DNA of 64,000 nucleotides. Source: Rotaria socialis. Lineage: Eukaryota > Rotifera > Eurotatoria > Philodinida > Philodinidae. Position 1 is the first letter of the stretch; every line of letters starts with the position of its first letter. The notes below the pieces were generated by a model. The model saw only the letters and a list, made by a program, of their open reading frames with translations. It ran no database searches and was not told where the DNA came from. Shown piece after piece: positions 1-11,526 of this stretch. The position numbers were made by a program, and so were the translations under genes. The DNA lies in NCBI GenBank assembly GCA_905331475.1, contig CAJNYU010004415.1:280591-344590 (forward strand), written 5' to 3'.

Positions 1-844
1 AGCCATGCTCTGAATGCAGCAGGAAGAAATTACGACTCCTTTCTTGGTTTGTTCAAGATTTAATTTCTTTTCTAACTTTAAAAAAGCTAATTTTAGGAAT
101 AGAAGACAGCGATTCAGAACTCATCGACACATTCTCATTAGAAACAAAACAGTTATTGGTAATTAGAGATTGTTTTCTTCTTATTCGTTTCACATGAACG
201 AAAGGCTGATAGCTTAATCCGCATAGAATTCAAACGTAAAACACGATATAGCTGCTCGTGATTAATCACAGTAGGATAGTTTTAACAAGTCTATTTCAGA
301 AAATATTTCATGATCGTCTTCCTACTTAATCTTTCAGAAACTTTAAAACGTATATCTATATCTATAGATAATCGCGCGAAATTATTAATATTCATTCTCC
401 GTCACCACAAGAATTTTTCTTCTGTCATACTGTGCAACTTGAGTTTAATTTAAACCAAGTTGATAGTATTGAAAGTTTATTTATCTAAAGAAAAATAATA
501 AAACAAATTAGATTATTAGTTAATAAAGAATATTTTTTCTAGATGAAAATCGGAATATCAAATGAGATTCAGAAAAAAAATAGCACGAAAGAATTAATAG
601 AATTCAGATCAGAAATAGTAAAAATACAAATGTTATTGTCACTGTTTAACTGTTGAATAAAACCGACATTAAAAAAAAAAGAAGGCAATTATATTATTTA
701 GCCTATCCCACGATAAATAACATGAGCAAAGAGATCACGCATCAGTGGCTTTATTGTTTGTTTTTGATTAAATTCCTGTTCAATAAAACTAGAAGACTGA
801 TTCAATAGCACACGACTAGATTTATTTGAGAGCAGATCAATTGA
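1..844. other. Non-coding stretch, window start
   Basis: AT-rich sequence with no convincing exon on either strand. It lies downstream of the RUNDC1 stop codon and probably holds the 3' UTR of that gene and intergenic DNA. Confidence 0.5.
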
Positions 845-3800
845 TTATTCAATAAGATCTCGATTATTAATAAAACGACGGACAGATGTATTGATTGGAA
901 GACGAAAGTCAATCGAAGTTAAACGATCAAGTGAATGAAGAGCATCATTAAAACCTTCAGATAATCAAATATATTTCTTCATTGAAAATTTCGAAATAGT
1001 TACCTGTTTTCTTCGTATAACTCCATGGTTGATAGTAATGTTCTACTAATGTTGGTGATTGAAGAATTAAACGTAGAAATGGAACAAGTTTTCTTTCACT
1101 GAAAAAAAACAAAGTTCGATCATTGCAATAAAGTTTATTAAAAAAACTAGATATTTGAATGCTCATAGAAAGTCATTAGCACAATTTCTACCTAGTGTTA
1201 AAGCATGATGATAACAATCGAAATAGATAATAATGAATGGCAACCATCTTAAATACAGATGTTTCATGTACTAGTTTGATCTTACAAGTGTGTCTATTAT
1301 GATCCGCAATAGACGACAGAATATGCATTATCAAGATGTCTGTCAAATCGATTGGAGACGCGTATTTCTGCCCGTTACAATTCAATACTCGTTCTGCACA
1401 GTGCTTGATAAAAATTTCAAGTGCGATAAGAAATGTTACTGACAACACTCATAAGACGACTGCGGAAACTGTTAAGAGCATCGTCCCTGCATCAAGATCT
1501 AGGTTAGAGCGAATCGTTATTGCTCATCGATCGGTCTATAGAATGTCTTGACAGAAAAAATGCTCTGTAGACCAATCAAATTATTCGTGGACAAAAATTT
1601 GCATCGAAATATTTCCTTCTATCACTTATGATTATAACTCTTGTTGAGGAGAGCTATTCATTTTTATTCGAAAAATAGTAGAACCATGGAAATCAGTGGG
1701 CAATAGAATGACTGCTTTTTCGATCAAGACCAATGGAAATCCTAATATTTCTCCACAGCAATATGGTTTATACTAGTCGTTTAATTACATACTTCAGCGC
1801 GTAACATACAAATGACTTAAAACAACTATCCATGTGTTGAGGATGTTTACTGTGCATTTTAACAATTGTATCAATACCACTCAGCAGATACTAGAAAAAA
1901 CAATCAACAATGAAGAATATTATTCTTTAGTTTTTAAATATGAAATCAAATAATACTTGTATCAATGTAATTGGTTGTCCACCGACAATATCTAATGCAA
2001 ATGATTGCGAAAGTTTACGTGCCGGACTGTTTGCAAATTCATTTCCATGCTGGAAACAACACGTAGCGTTATTTGTGTAGATAATTTCAAATTCACTTAC
2101 TTTCATATCATAATATTTTAAAAATAATTCCCAAATATGCGTTGTGTCATTTTTTCCTGATTGATTATTTGTAGATCTTGTAGAAAAACATCCCCAAAGA
2201 CATACACTTGTTGAATAACTTGTCTATAGTGAATAAATCATTAGAAAAGCGACTTCAAACCTTTCTTTCTCAATCATACTTCATTAAGTCCATGTTCAAG
2301 TAGTCCGCGAAGTGCAGGCACAAGATCTTGTCGTATCGATGAAAGAGTTGCAGCCGAGCAAGTATATTTCTAAATATAATTGAACTAGAATTAATAACCA
2401 ATGAATGTATTTCTTTTCTATATTTACTTTTTCATATTCATCAGTATCACTGTCACTTGCGTCATCGTCATATAGATATTTTAATGCCAAATTATTTGAT
2501 CGTATTATATGAAGAACTTTACTGATGGCAATTTCAAGTTGAGCTCGAAGACCACTAAAAATACAAATAATATACAGATGTCGTATTCTACTTGTAGACG
2601 CTTTGTTTTTACCCGAAATGGTGCTTCGAAATTATATCTCTTTGTTTTGTTCCTGCTGTTTGATCGAATGCTTTGTATACTGATCGTTTACCACATGTCA
2701 GAAAGGAAAACGTATAGAGTTGAGTTAAAATTAAGATTCGTTTCATTGTTTGAAATATATTCAATGAATTGTGACCAATAGGAAAACAAGACGAATATGA
2801 ATCTGCTGATTGCGCTGTGTTTGATGTGTGAGTTGCTGCTGTTGATGTTAATCCACTAATTTCAGAAGCCGATGAAGGAATAAATGTAATGGTAGTATCG
2901 GTTGTTTTCTTAGCAGAATCAGCTAAAATAAAACTTTGCTAAAACAATCATGACGAAGCATAGAATTACTTTTGAGAAAATCAATAAACTTTTCCAGGTC
3001 GGATATTTCAGTGCGCATTTGATTTATTAGTTTTTCTTTCATTTTCATTGGATTCGTGATCTAGGAGAAACAAAATTGCATTTAAATTAATAATTTTCTT
3101 AATCATATACGATCGAACCAATAGGAATATGTTTGTTTGTTAGCATCGACCTTCATTTACGGTTTTTACTCATTGTGATATCAATTCAAACTTCTTAGTA
3201 GTCTTTGGTGTCGATTTAGTATAGTATATAATTGAAATCATGTGCACTTAAATTTTTCAGTTCGAAAGACAAGTATTCAAAATTGTAATAGAACTGTAAA
3301 ACTCTTCATTGTTCACTTATGCAGAAACAGAAAAGTGATAGGTACCCCCAACGGTTATATTTCTACCATATTTTCGAAAGATTCTTTTCATTGTATAATA
3401 AAATTATGGACGATGTTCTTACCTGATGAATACCTAGATCAACAAGTCGCCGTAATTCTTCAGCACTAAATATCAAAATAAAACAAAAATAAAATAATTT
3501 GCTTTTTTAAATTTTAATACGAACGATAATTTCGAAACTTCTTCATCATCTAATTGTAAATCAAGTTTTTCACGTAGTTCATCAATGAGTATACGTTGTT
3601 TTTCCATCATGACTGATGTTGGTGCACCTTCAAGTGAGCCTGATGCAAGTGCGTACCGTTCTAGTTCATCTAGTTTTCGTTTCAGTTCATTAATAAATGT
3701 TTTTTCACGACGCTTTTCGGCTTCAATCAATTGTTCATGAGTAAAATCATTTGTATATATTGATGATTGACACATTACATCAGGTATACCACTTGAAGCA

Positions 3801-4153
3801 AATTTATGTAACTCTAGAAGTAAGTTCTATAGAAGAAAAAAAATATATACGATAGAAATTCGAACAAAAAACCGCGAAGATTCTACCTCACGATCTTCAG
3901 GTGTTGGTGCAGATATGACTTGTTGTAAACGTAGTTGTACATGAGCAAAATGGCAAGTTAATGCAAATAGTGAAGCATTTAATTTTTCATGGTTCTCAAG
4001 TAATCCTTGTTTTTCGTTGAATTCGTCAGAGAATTCCGCGTTATAATCTGTATCCGACGAAGCACCACCGATTGGAGTTAATCGACCAGTCATTAATGAT
4101 TTTACATGATATGTTGTTCGTTCAGATGGATATGACATCGTTTCGTGAAACAT
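845..4153 (-). CDS. RUNDC1: RUN domain-containing protein 1 (RUNDC1), 12 exons
   Basis: Exons read on the minus strand: 4153-3887, 3826-3525, 3465-3423, 3060-2970, 2922-2613, 2554-2428, 2369-2280, 2223-2101, 2049-1957, 1890-1793, 1098-1004 and 954-845. They sum to 1749 nt, or 582 aa, close to the roughly 613 aa of vertebrate RUNDC1. The N-terminal half is coiled coil: ALTCHFAHVQLRLQQVI, then LKRKLDELERYALASG, then RTEISDLEKFIDFLK. The C-terminal half is a RUN domain: LVPALRGLLEHGL, SPARKLSQSFALDIVGG, LVEHYYQPWSY near the end. RUN domains usually bind small GTPases in membrane traffic. Human RUNDC1 has been linked to p53 pathway repression, from family knowledge only. Exon 5, a low-complexity linker, is the least certain. 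Intron 10 is about 690 nt, much longer than the others. The donor after exon 2 is GTTCGT rather than GTAAGT. Confidence 0.9.
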
Positions 4154-4378
4154 TATTAAGATTCATGGCGAAAAAATAAGTTATATTTGACGAACAATCA
4201 TCACATATGCGATTTGACAGACATAACTTGTTAATGAAGACAGGACAAATTTCATGGTACTGTACTAGAAAACAGAACACTCACAGACAAAATATTATTT
4301 TTATTTTGATCGATCATTTATTTAAGATAATGAAAAATTTTCATTTATGCATTTTTTTATTTAACAAAATCCTAGATG

Positions 4379-5566
4379 TCACTCCACTATGGTCGATGAT
4401 AAATAACGTTTTTTTCTAGTATGTTTAACAGTTTGACTACGGAAAGGTTCAGCAATGACATAAAATTGAATGCCATTTTTCATTTTTTCTGTTGATATCT
4501 CAGATGTTGTTATTTCACCAGTATCAAATTTTGAATCTACATGTTTCTCTTCAGTTTGTACGTTAAGATCAATCTGAAAACGGACGAAACTATTTATTGA
4601 TTTCATCAAGAGGATTCTTATCGAACACATCAATCATATATAATGTGCATAACGAATGTAATTTCGCATAACTCTAGACAAGTATCGGATACATACATCG
4701 TCAAACAAAAGTTAGATTGGTAATTCTGACTCGTTTTTCTAAGTAGGTTTTTTCTTTTTCTTTCTGCATACTTCCTTTTCAACAAACTTTGAAGAGGAAG
4801 TAGAAAATGATAAATGTTTTTAGACGAAAAAGAAACGAATTTCTTATTCTTAAATATATTTTCTTTAGTCTTTGAGCGAAGAAAAATTTAATGTATCGTT
4901 TTCTAAAGAAACGTTACTTCACTAAATTCAGTAGTTTATCTATGATCAACTGACTTAGTTACGCCCTGGTGCAATGACTTTTAATTGATTCATGAATATT
5001 ACAGATTACTAACTGATTGAACATTTTGTTATTTTTTCAAAATTCTATATCTCTAATAGATTTCGTGTTCATACCTGTGTTGGAAGTTTTTCATTTTCGT
5101 GATGCGTATGAATAATCTCTGGTGGTAGTTGCCTTAATGGATGTGCTTCATGCGTTTTAGTATTAGAAACATGTCTTGGCAATCGTATCGCTTTATCTCC
5201 TAATGGTTTTCTAGTCAATAAATATGTCTCAGGTAATAAATGAATATTTTTATTCATATCATCAATTAATGTTTGACAACTTTTAGTCATTTCACCATTT
5301 TCTATAAGTTGATTAAGACATCCAATAAGATTTTTAACATGTTGAATTTCGTGTGGAAATGCATCGTGTTTTTCGAGATTTTTTAAATTTTCTATTAATC
5401 TTTCACGTTGATCAAACCATTGAGTTTGTAGTGTGGAATATGTTTCAGCTATATCATCTGATTGTATATCTTTGATAAATTTGATTGGATTTTTTTCATG
5501 TAATAAACTAGTTTCTGATTGTCTATGAACAATGGCTTCCTGCGCTCCAGTAACATTTCGAAACAT
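4379..5566 (-). CDS. Hypothetical protein, two exons, 228 aa
   Basis: Exon 1 is 5566-5075, from ATG to LPTQ followed by GTATGA. Exon 2 is 4573-4379, starting after TTTTCAG and ending in TGA. The joined frame is open for 229 codons. I do not recognise the family. The first half is charged and probably helical (for example QTQWFDQRERLIENLKNL and EIQHVKNLIGCLNQLIENGE). The C-terminal third is disordered and ends in a basic patch (KHTRKKRYLS). It lies 225 bp upstream of RUNDC1 on the same strand, so the two could be co-transcribed or this could be a separate small gene. No signal peptide or membrane segment is visible. Confidence 0.7.
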
Positions 5567-6206
5567 TGTTCATCGACATTTAGTTTAAAGCTCGGATTTT
5601 AGACATATTTCGATAAATAAATGAGGCGCTTTTTTCTTTATTTAAATCATTGTTGTGAACAACAATTTCCACTTCACAATGAATTGTCCAGGAAAAGTAT
5701 TGACAGCTGAATGATCAGTTGTCGTCCTTGGAATTTCTTCGTAGGGGGAAAATAGATTTCGTCGAATCATAAGTACGACGAGAACTCAATTGTAAGTTTT
5801 GTTACATTACAATCAGAGTTCATTTAAAAATCATACAAGCCTGACTTTTGTTGATCGCATATTTTAACACATGTGAATGAAGCATGTACCAATGATCTTA
5901 TTTTCATATCCTCGCTTATTTCTTCGATCTTACTTTTATATTTGCATTTCACTGGCTAGGTTTTTTTGCTAATTATATTCTCATCATGGATCAACTGTAG
6001 AAATGTACTAATGTTACTTCTCCAAAATCTCCATAATAGTACGTAGATTTTGCAAACCAACGTTAAGAGTCTAGCTAAAAACAATAATTGCGACCAGGAA
6101 ATTTTCTATCAAGATGAAAAGAATTCAAATTTAAAGACTTCTATGGAGAATTCGATAATACAGGTTCTGAACTTTATAAGAGAGATAGTTTTACATCGAA
6201 TACTAT
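5567..6206. other. Intergenic stretch
   Basis: No convincing exon. It is the upstream flank of the 228-aa minus-strand gene and would contain its promoter. No motif is recognised. Confidence 0.4.
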
Positions 6207-6509
6207 TCAATACATATTATAGTTCAACAAGTAAAAAGATTGATTGAAGAATACATTCATATAATGTTCTACTGTAATAATATATGAATCCGAAAAGTTA
6301 GTGTTTTGTTTATTCATTAGAGAGCAATGCTGATATTTAAGCGCGGCTCGCTCTTCCGCGTAACGATGAATGTATGGATTTGTATTAGTACGATGAAAAA
6401 TATATTGGAGAAGAGAACAAGAGAAAGAATGCTGAAATAAAGTTATACAAGCGATAATAAACATATCGATGAAAAAAACACATTTCGTCATGACAATTTC
6501 ATGCTTCAT
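6207..6509 (-). CDS. Possible small secreted protein
   Basis: This open frame starts at an ATG just after a T-rich acceptor-like site (TTTTTTTTAG at about 6520). An early Met is followed by a hydrophobic stretch (CVFFIDMFIIACITLF) that could be a signal peptide or anchor. After it comes a cysteine-containing segment with coding-like codons around YAEERAALKYQH. The 3' end is uncertain: a GTAGAA donor follows the codons for YIIT, so the annotated stop may lie inside an intron. No family is recognised. The region is AT-rich, so a chance frame is possible. Confidence 0.28.
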   Translation of the reverse strand: MKHEIVMTKCVFFIDMFIIACITLFQHSFSCSLLQYIFHRTNTNPYIHRYAEERAALKYQHCSLMNKQNTNFSDSYIITVEHYMNVFFNQSFYLLNYNMY

Positions 6510-7107
6510 CAATTCACCTAAAAAAAATTTGTTAGGAAGAAAAACATAATTTCATGAGAAATAAATAGGGACAAAACCTTGAACGTAACCACAATTTTTT
6601 TTTATAGTACTTTCTATTACTTGGTTGGTAGGTATGAGCTTTAAATAATTAGAATAATGACAAAATAACAGTTGCAACTCTACAGTAGCTATGAAATTAG
6701 GAAATGAAAAGTCATTTTAGAAAAGCTTCCTTTTGTACGTTCGAAAGTCTGACGAGACCTCATACTAAAAATTAGGTCTTCCATAAGAATTGTCTATAAA
6801 TATCAACGAAAATCGTGATGGGAGACGATAGGAATGTTACTTTTAAGAAACAAATATATTACTGAGCTGAAATTTGAAACGATACGACACTTGAATGGTT
6901 TAGAGTGAAAATACAGAGACCGTGATGCTTTCTGTTGTATCTGACAGTCTATTTTAGAGAGCATTTCGAAAATTTCTTCAACTTCAGATAGTCGCGCAGT
7001 ATAGATTCGGAATTTTTTAAGTAGCAGACGTAACATGCTCAATGCCATATTTTATTTTGGAGAAAATTGAAAGGAATTAATTTTGATCAGAAAAAATTTC
7101 TATAATT
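6510..7107. other. Intergenic stretch
   Basis: AT-rich, with no recognisable gene. A minus-strand open frame at about 6803-7048 shows no family resemblance or splice support. Confidence 0.35.
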
Positions 7108-7743
7108 TACTGGCGAGGAAAGCCCACCAAATGTTCCATCGCTTTTGCGTTGAAACTGATTACATTATGTAGCTTCCAAAGAGTTATGAATACGCTGAAA
7201 ATATTTTGGGCGGATAGCTTATTGTTACGAAAAAAGGCCATTTTTATGGAATTTTTTTATGATTGCCGTACTCGTCCTCAGGAACATCAGAAAAATAGAT
7301 TTGCGAATTTTGATTTGAAATTTTATGTAGCAATAGACCTCAACGAGAATAGTGTTTTATGAATGTTTTTGGTCATTGGATTTGTTTTTCTCATAAAATC
7401 TGCCACTTCACTTGAAAGAAGTAAAATAAAAATTTCACAATACCTCTGTCTAGTGATAGGAAACGTATAAAGGTCTGAAGCGTTCACAAAAAGTTGTTCT
7501 CCTTAGGGCGTCTTTCTATGTAAAGTTTCAAGTTGAAATTCGAAAATCAATTTTTTATAATGTTCCTGATGGGGACCCCTGGCTCTCACTAAAACCCATA
7601 CCTTAGAAATGATCTGTTTTCGTAACAATAAGCTATCCGCCCAAAATATTTTCAGTGTATTCATAACTCCTTGGAAGCTACATAATGTAAGTAGTTTCAA
7701 CGCAAAAGCGATTGAACACTTGGTGACCTTCCCTCGTGAGTAC
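7108..7743. repeat. Imperfect long inverted repeat (foldback element)
   Basis: The left arm, about 7108-7330, reappears reverse-complemented at about 7510-7743. Matching blocks include TTTTGCGTTGAAACT with AGTTTCAACGCAAAA, and ATTTTGGGCGGATAGCTTAT with its complement. The same peptide, NTLKIFWADSLLLRK, can be read in both arms on opposite strands, which confirms the symmetry. The arms have diverged by substitutions and small indels and are separated by a roughly 180-bp spacer. No transposase is present, so it is best called a non-autonomous foldback or MITE-like element. It sits about 205 bp upstream of the ART-TPR start codon. Confidence 0.8.
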
Positions 7744-7948
7744 TACTGCATCGATACTCATGATTTGAACATTATGTCATATTGAAAAAGCGTATTTGCT
7801 GTTCGATATGTGCTATACTTAAAATCGATATAGATTTATAGTTAATTGCTCTTGTGGTTCACATATTGCTTCCACGTTTTTCAGTTGTTGAATTAAATCA
7901 ATTCATTTTTTCTTTTTACAGTATTGAAAGTTAATAATTACGTTCAAG

Positions 7949-10729
7949 ATGTATCAACATGAATCAGCCGAATCTAGCGATGACAGCCAGGATGAATGCA
8001 AATCCACGAGGATATCCCCGGTAAGCGAACCAATATCTCCTCCAATGTGTGCCGCTGCTGCTACATCTGCACCGTCAGAGTTGCATTCCCCATCGACACG
8101 AGTTATGCAAAATTTTATTATTGTCAGACTTGATGCCAATGCCAACGAGAACAGCAAATCTTTTCGAAAATTTTTGACACAACTTCGAAAGAGTTATACC
8201 ACACTAAAAGAATTCAGTAATGTTGATGAGTGTATCGAATATATCAAGAGCGTCAAAGATGAGAAAATTTTTTTAATTACTTCTGGTTCGCTTGGCGAAA
8301 AAATGGTGCCTACCATACACGATCTGGCTCAACTTCGTTCCATCTTTATTTACTGCAAAAACACAGCTCATCACAAAGAATGGGCGCAACAGTGGCCAAA
8401 GATTACAGGTGTCCACAGTGCAATAGATTCAATATCCAAACATTTACCAAAATTTATACGCGAATCCGACCAGGACGCAATATCAATGAGTTTCATTCCA
8501 AAGTCAATAATGTCGGCAGCATCATCGAAGCAACAAAATCTTATTAAATTGGAGACGACTTACCAATATTCTGCGCTTCTCAAGCAGATCGTATTGGAAA
8601 CTGATGAAAATGATACTAAATGCATGGAAGACTTCGTGGCCTATTGTTGTCAGTGTCAGGAGAGTGCTTCGAAATTCACAACGGAAGAGTTCAAGCACAT
8701 ATACAAAGAAAAATCGTCAATCTGGTGGTACACATCTGCAACATTCATCTCCAGCATTCTCAATCGTGCCCAACAAATGTCTGACATGAAAGCTATGCTA
8801 AAAATGACTTTTTTTATCCAAAATTTACATCATCAACTGAAACTACTGCACGAACAACAAGCAAGTGACTTTTCACAACAGTTTATTGTGTACCGTAGTC
8901 AGAGATTCTCTCAAGAGGACTTTCAGCGTCTATCCAATGCGAAAGGTGGACTAATGTCGTTTAACAATTTTTTATCGACTACTAAAGAAAAACCTGTAGC
9001 CAAGAAGTTTGCAAAACGTGTCTTGCATACGAATAACAAGATCGTGAGCGTGATTTTTATTATGACAATTGATCCAAATAAAATATCACCTTCGACAACT
9101 CCATTTGCACTGATCGGCAATGACAGTGCCTTTCGACAAGACAACGAAATTCTATTTACAATCCATACTGTTTTTCATGTGGATAAAATCCAAGAGATAG
9201 GACACCAGAATAGACTTTACGAAGTTTATTTGACTATTGCAGACGACAGTGATCCACAACTAGCTGCTATTAATAGCCACTTGATAGAGAAAATCGATGG
9301 AAATGGATGGTATCGAATGGGCGAACTTATGCTTCAAGTGGGCAACTTCAGTCAAGCTAAAGAACTCTACAATGAATTACTGAAGAACGTTTCGAATGAC
9401 AATGAAAAAGGGCTCATCTATAAGACATTGGGAAAGGCAAAACTGAAACAACAAGAATACCAACAAGCAGCTTCACTTTGGGAAGAGTCTCTTCAATTTT
9501 ACATGAAAGCTCTTCCGCAAGATCATCCTGATTTGGCTGCTTTGCACCATGACATCGGTCAGGTGTACAACATGTTAGGTGACAATGTGAAAGCACTGGA
9601 GTATTATAATAATGAAATTAGAATTAGAGAAGAAGCGCAATCTTCAAATCATCCTGATTTGGCTCTTGTCTACAGCAACATCAGTCTTTTATATAGCAAA
9701 ACGCGCGAATATTCGAAAGCGCTTCAATACGCAGAAAAAGCTTATCAAATTAACGAAGAAGCACATTTGAAACATGATCCCGATTTAGCTACACCGTACT
9801 TCAATATTGGAATTGCGCATGACCGCATTAATGAATACGAAAAAGCACTGGAATTTTATAGGAGAGCACTCAAAATAAGAAAAACAGCCTTGCCACCGAA
9901 TCATCTCGATTTAGCTCTTGTCTATACCAAAATCAGTGTTGTATATAAGAACATGGGTGACCATTCGAAAGCACTTGACTATGCAGAAAGAGCTCATAAG
10001 ATAAACGAAAAAGAACTTGCGCAACATGGTTCTAATCTGGCTGATTCGTGTAGCAACCTGGGGCTTGCATATGATAACATGAAAAACTATTCAAAAGCAC
10101 TTGAATTTTACGAAAAAGCGCTCAAAATAAAACAAACGACTTTGCCATCAAATCATCCCGATGTGGCTAATTCCTACAGCCACATTAGCCTTGTATATAG
10201 CATCATGGGTGACTATGAAGCAGCAATTGTATATGCAGAAAAAGCTTGTAAAATTAAAGAAAAAGTACTGTCTTCGAATCATCCTGATTTGGCTACTGCT
10301 TATTATAGCACTGCGCTTGCGTACGACAACATGAAACAATATCCAAAAGCATTGGAATTTTATAAAAAAGCGCTCAAAATAAGAGAAACAGCGTTGCCAC
10401 CGAATCATCCCGATTTGGCTCTTGCCTACAACATCATGAGCCTTGCATGTATCAAGATGAATCAGAAAGAAAAAGCACTTCGATATGCGAAAGATGCTCA
10501 TAAAATTAGAGAACAATCGCTGCCTTTGAATCACCTTGATCTGGCTAATTCATACTACAACATTGGATATTTGCATGAAAAAATGAAGAAATATTCGAAG
10601 GCATTGAGATTTTATGAACGCGCTGCTGCAGAGGCAGAACTTTCACAGCCTTTCAATCCCGCGCACGTTAAATTGTACCAAGAGCATTACAAGAATATGA
10701 AAAAGAAAATCAAACCTCATTCGGATTAG
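7949..10729 (+). CDS. ADP-ribosyltransferase fused to kinesin-light-chain-type TPRs
   Basis: Intronless, 926 aa. The first 50 residues are Ser/Ala-rich and disordered. A middle domain ends in an R-S-E-type mono-ADP-ribosyltransferase fold: Arg316 in VYRSQRF, Ser343 in NNFLSTT and Glu400 in QDNEILF. The residue two before Glu400 is Asp398, where arginine-specific enzymes have Glu (ExE). From about residue 453 to 913 there are 11 TPR units, ten of them 42 residues long, with the HPDLA spacer typical of kinesin light chains. These bind peptide partners. The predicted role is NAD+-dependent mono-ADP-ribosylation of proteins selected by the TPR array; substrates are unknown. No signal peptide or membrane segment is seen, so it is probably cytosolic. 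A pyrimidine-rich acceptor (CTTTTTACAG) just upstream suggests a 5' UTR intron or trans-splice site. A polyadenylation hexamer lies at 10858. Confidence 0.9.
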   Translation: MYQHESAESSDDSQDECKSTRISPVSEPISPPMCAAAATSAPSELHSPSTRVMQNFIIVRLDANANENSKSFRKFLTQLRKSYTTLKEFSNVDECIEYIKSVKDEKIFLITSGSLGEKMVPTIHDLAQLRSIFIYCKNTAHHKEWAQQWPKITGVHSAIDSISKHLPKFIRESDQDAISMSFIPKSIMSAASSKQQNLIKLETTYQYSALLKQIVLETDENDTKCMEDFVAYCCQCQESASKFTTEEFKHIYKEKSSIWWYTSATFISSILNRAQQMSDMKAMLKMTFFIQNLHHQLKLLHEQQASDFSQQFIVYRSQRFSQEDFQRLSNAKGGLMSFNNFLSTTKEKPVAKKFAKRVLHTNNKIVSVIFIMTIDPNKISPSTTPFALIGNDSAFRQDNEILFTIHTVFHVDKIQEIGHQNRLYEVYLTIADDSDPQLAAINSHLIEKIDGNGWYRMGELMLQVGNFSQAKELYNELLKNVSNDNEKGLIYKTLGKAKLKQQEYQQAASLWEESLQFYMKALPQDHPDLAALHHDIGQVYNMLGDNVKALEYYNNEIRIREEAQSSNHPDLALVYSNISLLYSKTREYSKALQYAEKAYQINEEAHLKHDPDLATPYFNIGIAHDRINEYEKALEFYRRALKIRKTALPPNHLDLALVYTKISVVYKNMGDHSKALDYAERAHKINEKELAQHGSNLADSCSNLGLAYDNMKNYSKALEFYEKALKIKQTTLPSNHPDVANSYSHISLVYSIMGDYEAAIVYAEKACKIKEKVLSSNHPDLATAYYSTALAYDNMKQYPKALEFYKKALKIRETALPPNHPDLALAYNIMSLACIKMNQKEKALRYAKDAHKIREQSLPLNHLDLANSYYNIGYLHEKMKKYSKALRFYERAAAEAELSQPFNPAHVKLYQEHYKNMKKKIKPHSD

Positions 10730-10857
10730 TTCAATGGACTCGAATTGATGATTGTTAAATCATTTTTGACATTTTTTTTCAGTTGACAATCGCAATCCCT
10801 CACACAGAACCCAATACAAGAAATGAGTGCAATCAGTGAAAAACAAAGCATCTTTTC

Positions 10858-10863
10858 AATAAA
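10858..10863 (+). promoter_or_regulatory. Polyadenylation hexamer of ART-TPR gene
   Basis: AATAAA about 130 bp after the stop codon of the ART-TPR gene. Confidence 0.55.
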
Positions 10864-11526
10864 ACTACATGAAGGCTTTCACAATAATTGCAGACATCAT
10901 AGACAGAAAATTGTTAAAAATAATCTTCTTTGTTCTTTACAAATAATCCTTTGATGGGAAATCCGATGATTACAACTCAAATTAGAAAAAAAGGGCCAGA
11001 GAACAAGATCTATCCTTATAGTTAATTTGTACGTTTTGTTTTTCGTTCAATGACTCGTGAGGGCCATGACCATTTTCTCTATCCATAACTACACTCATAT
11101 CTTACTCAACAAATCATGTTAACCAGAGATACGTATACGACAAATCTATCGAACGCACGAGCTAACCTCAATACACAGTAAATATCAAAGGAAATAAAAT
11201 AAACTCAATTTCTCAATTTTTGCTGCAATTCTTTGAATTATAGTGTTGTGTTTTTCTTTTGTCAAATATATCAACGATGATGATTGCTACTATTCTGATA
11301 TCTTTTAACGGTGTTATCAGCGAAAGTAATAAACTTCATCAAACTTACTTCTATTGTGTATAGTCAATACAAAGAGGAAAAAAATGACGCAAGATAATAA
11401 AAACGATTGAAAGTAAGTTATCTCATTCATGCATATAAATGTATTAACAAATGTTATCAGCAGACTAATAAGAAAAACTCTAAACGACATAATAAAACAT
11501 TGTATAAGACGAACACAAAAACAAGC
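10864..11526. other. Intergenic stretch
   Basis: No gene seen. It contains the presumed promoter or 5' UTR of the membrane-protein gene at 11527. Confidence 0.4.

Noticed and set aside
7150-7700. Two similar short open frames on opposite strands
   Set aside because: Explained by the arms of the foldback element at 7108-7743.
7954-10534. Minus-strand open frames opposite the ART-TPR gene
   Set aside because: Antisense shadows of a long coding exon; no family resemblance.
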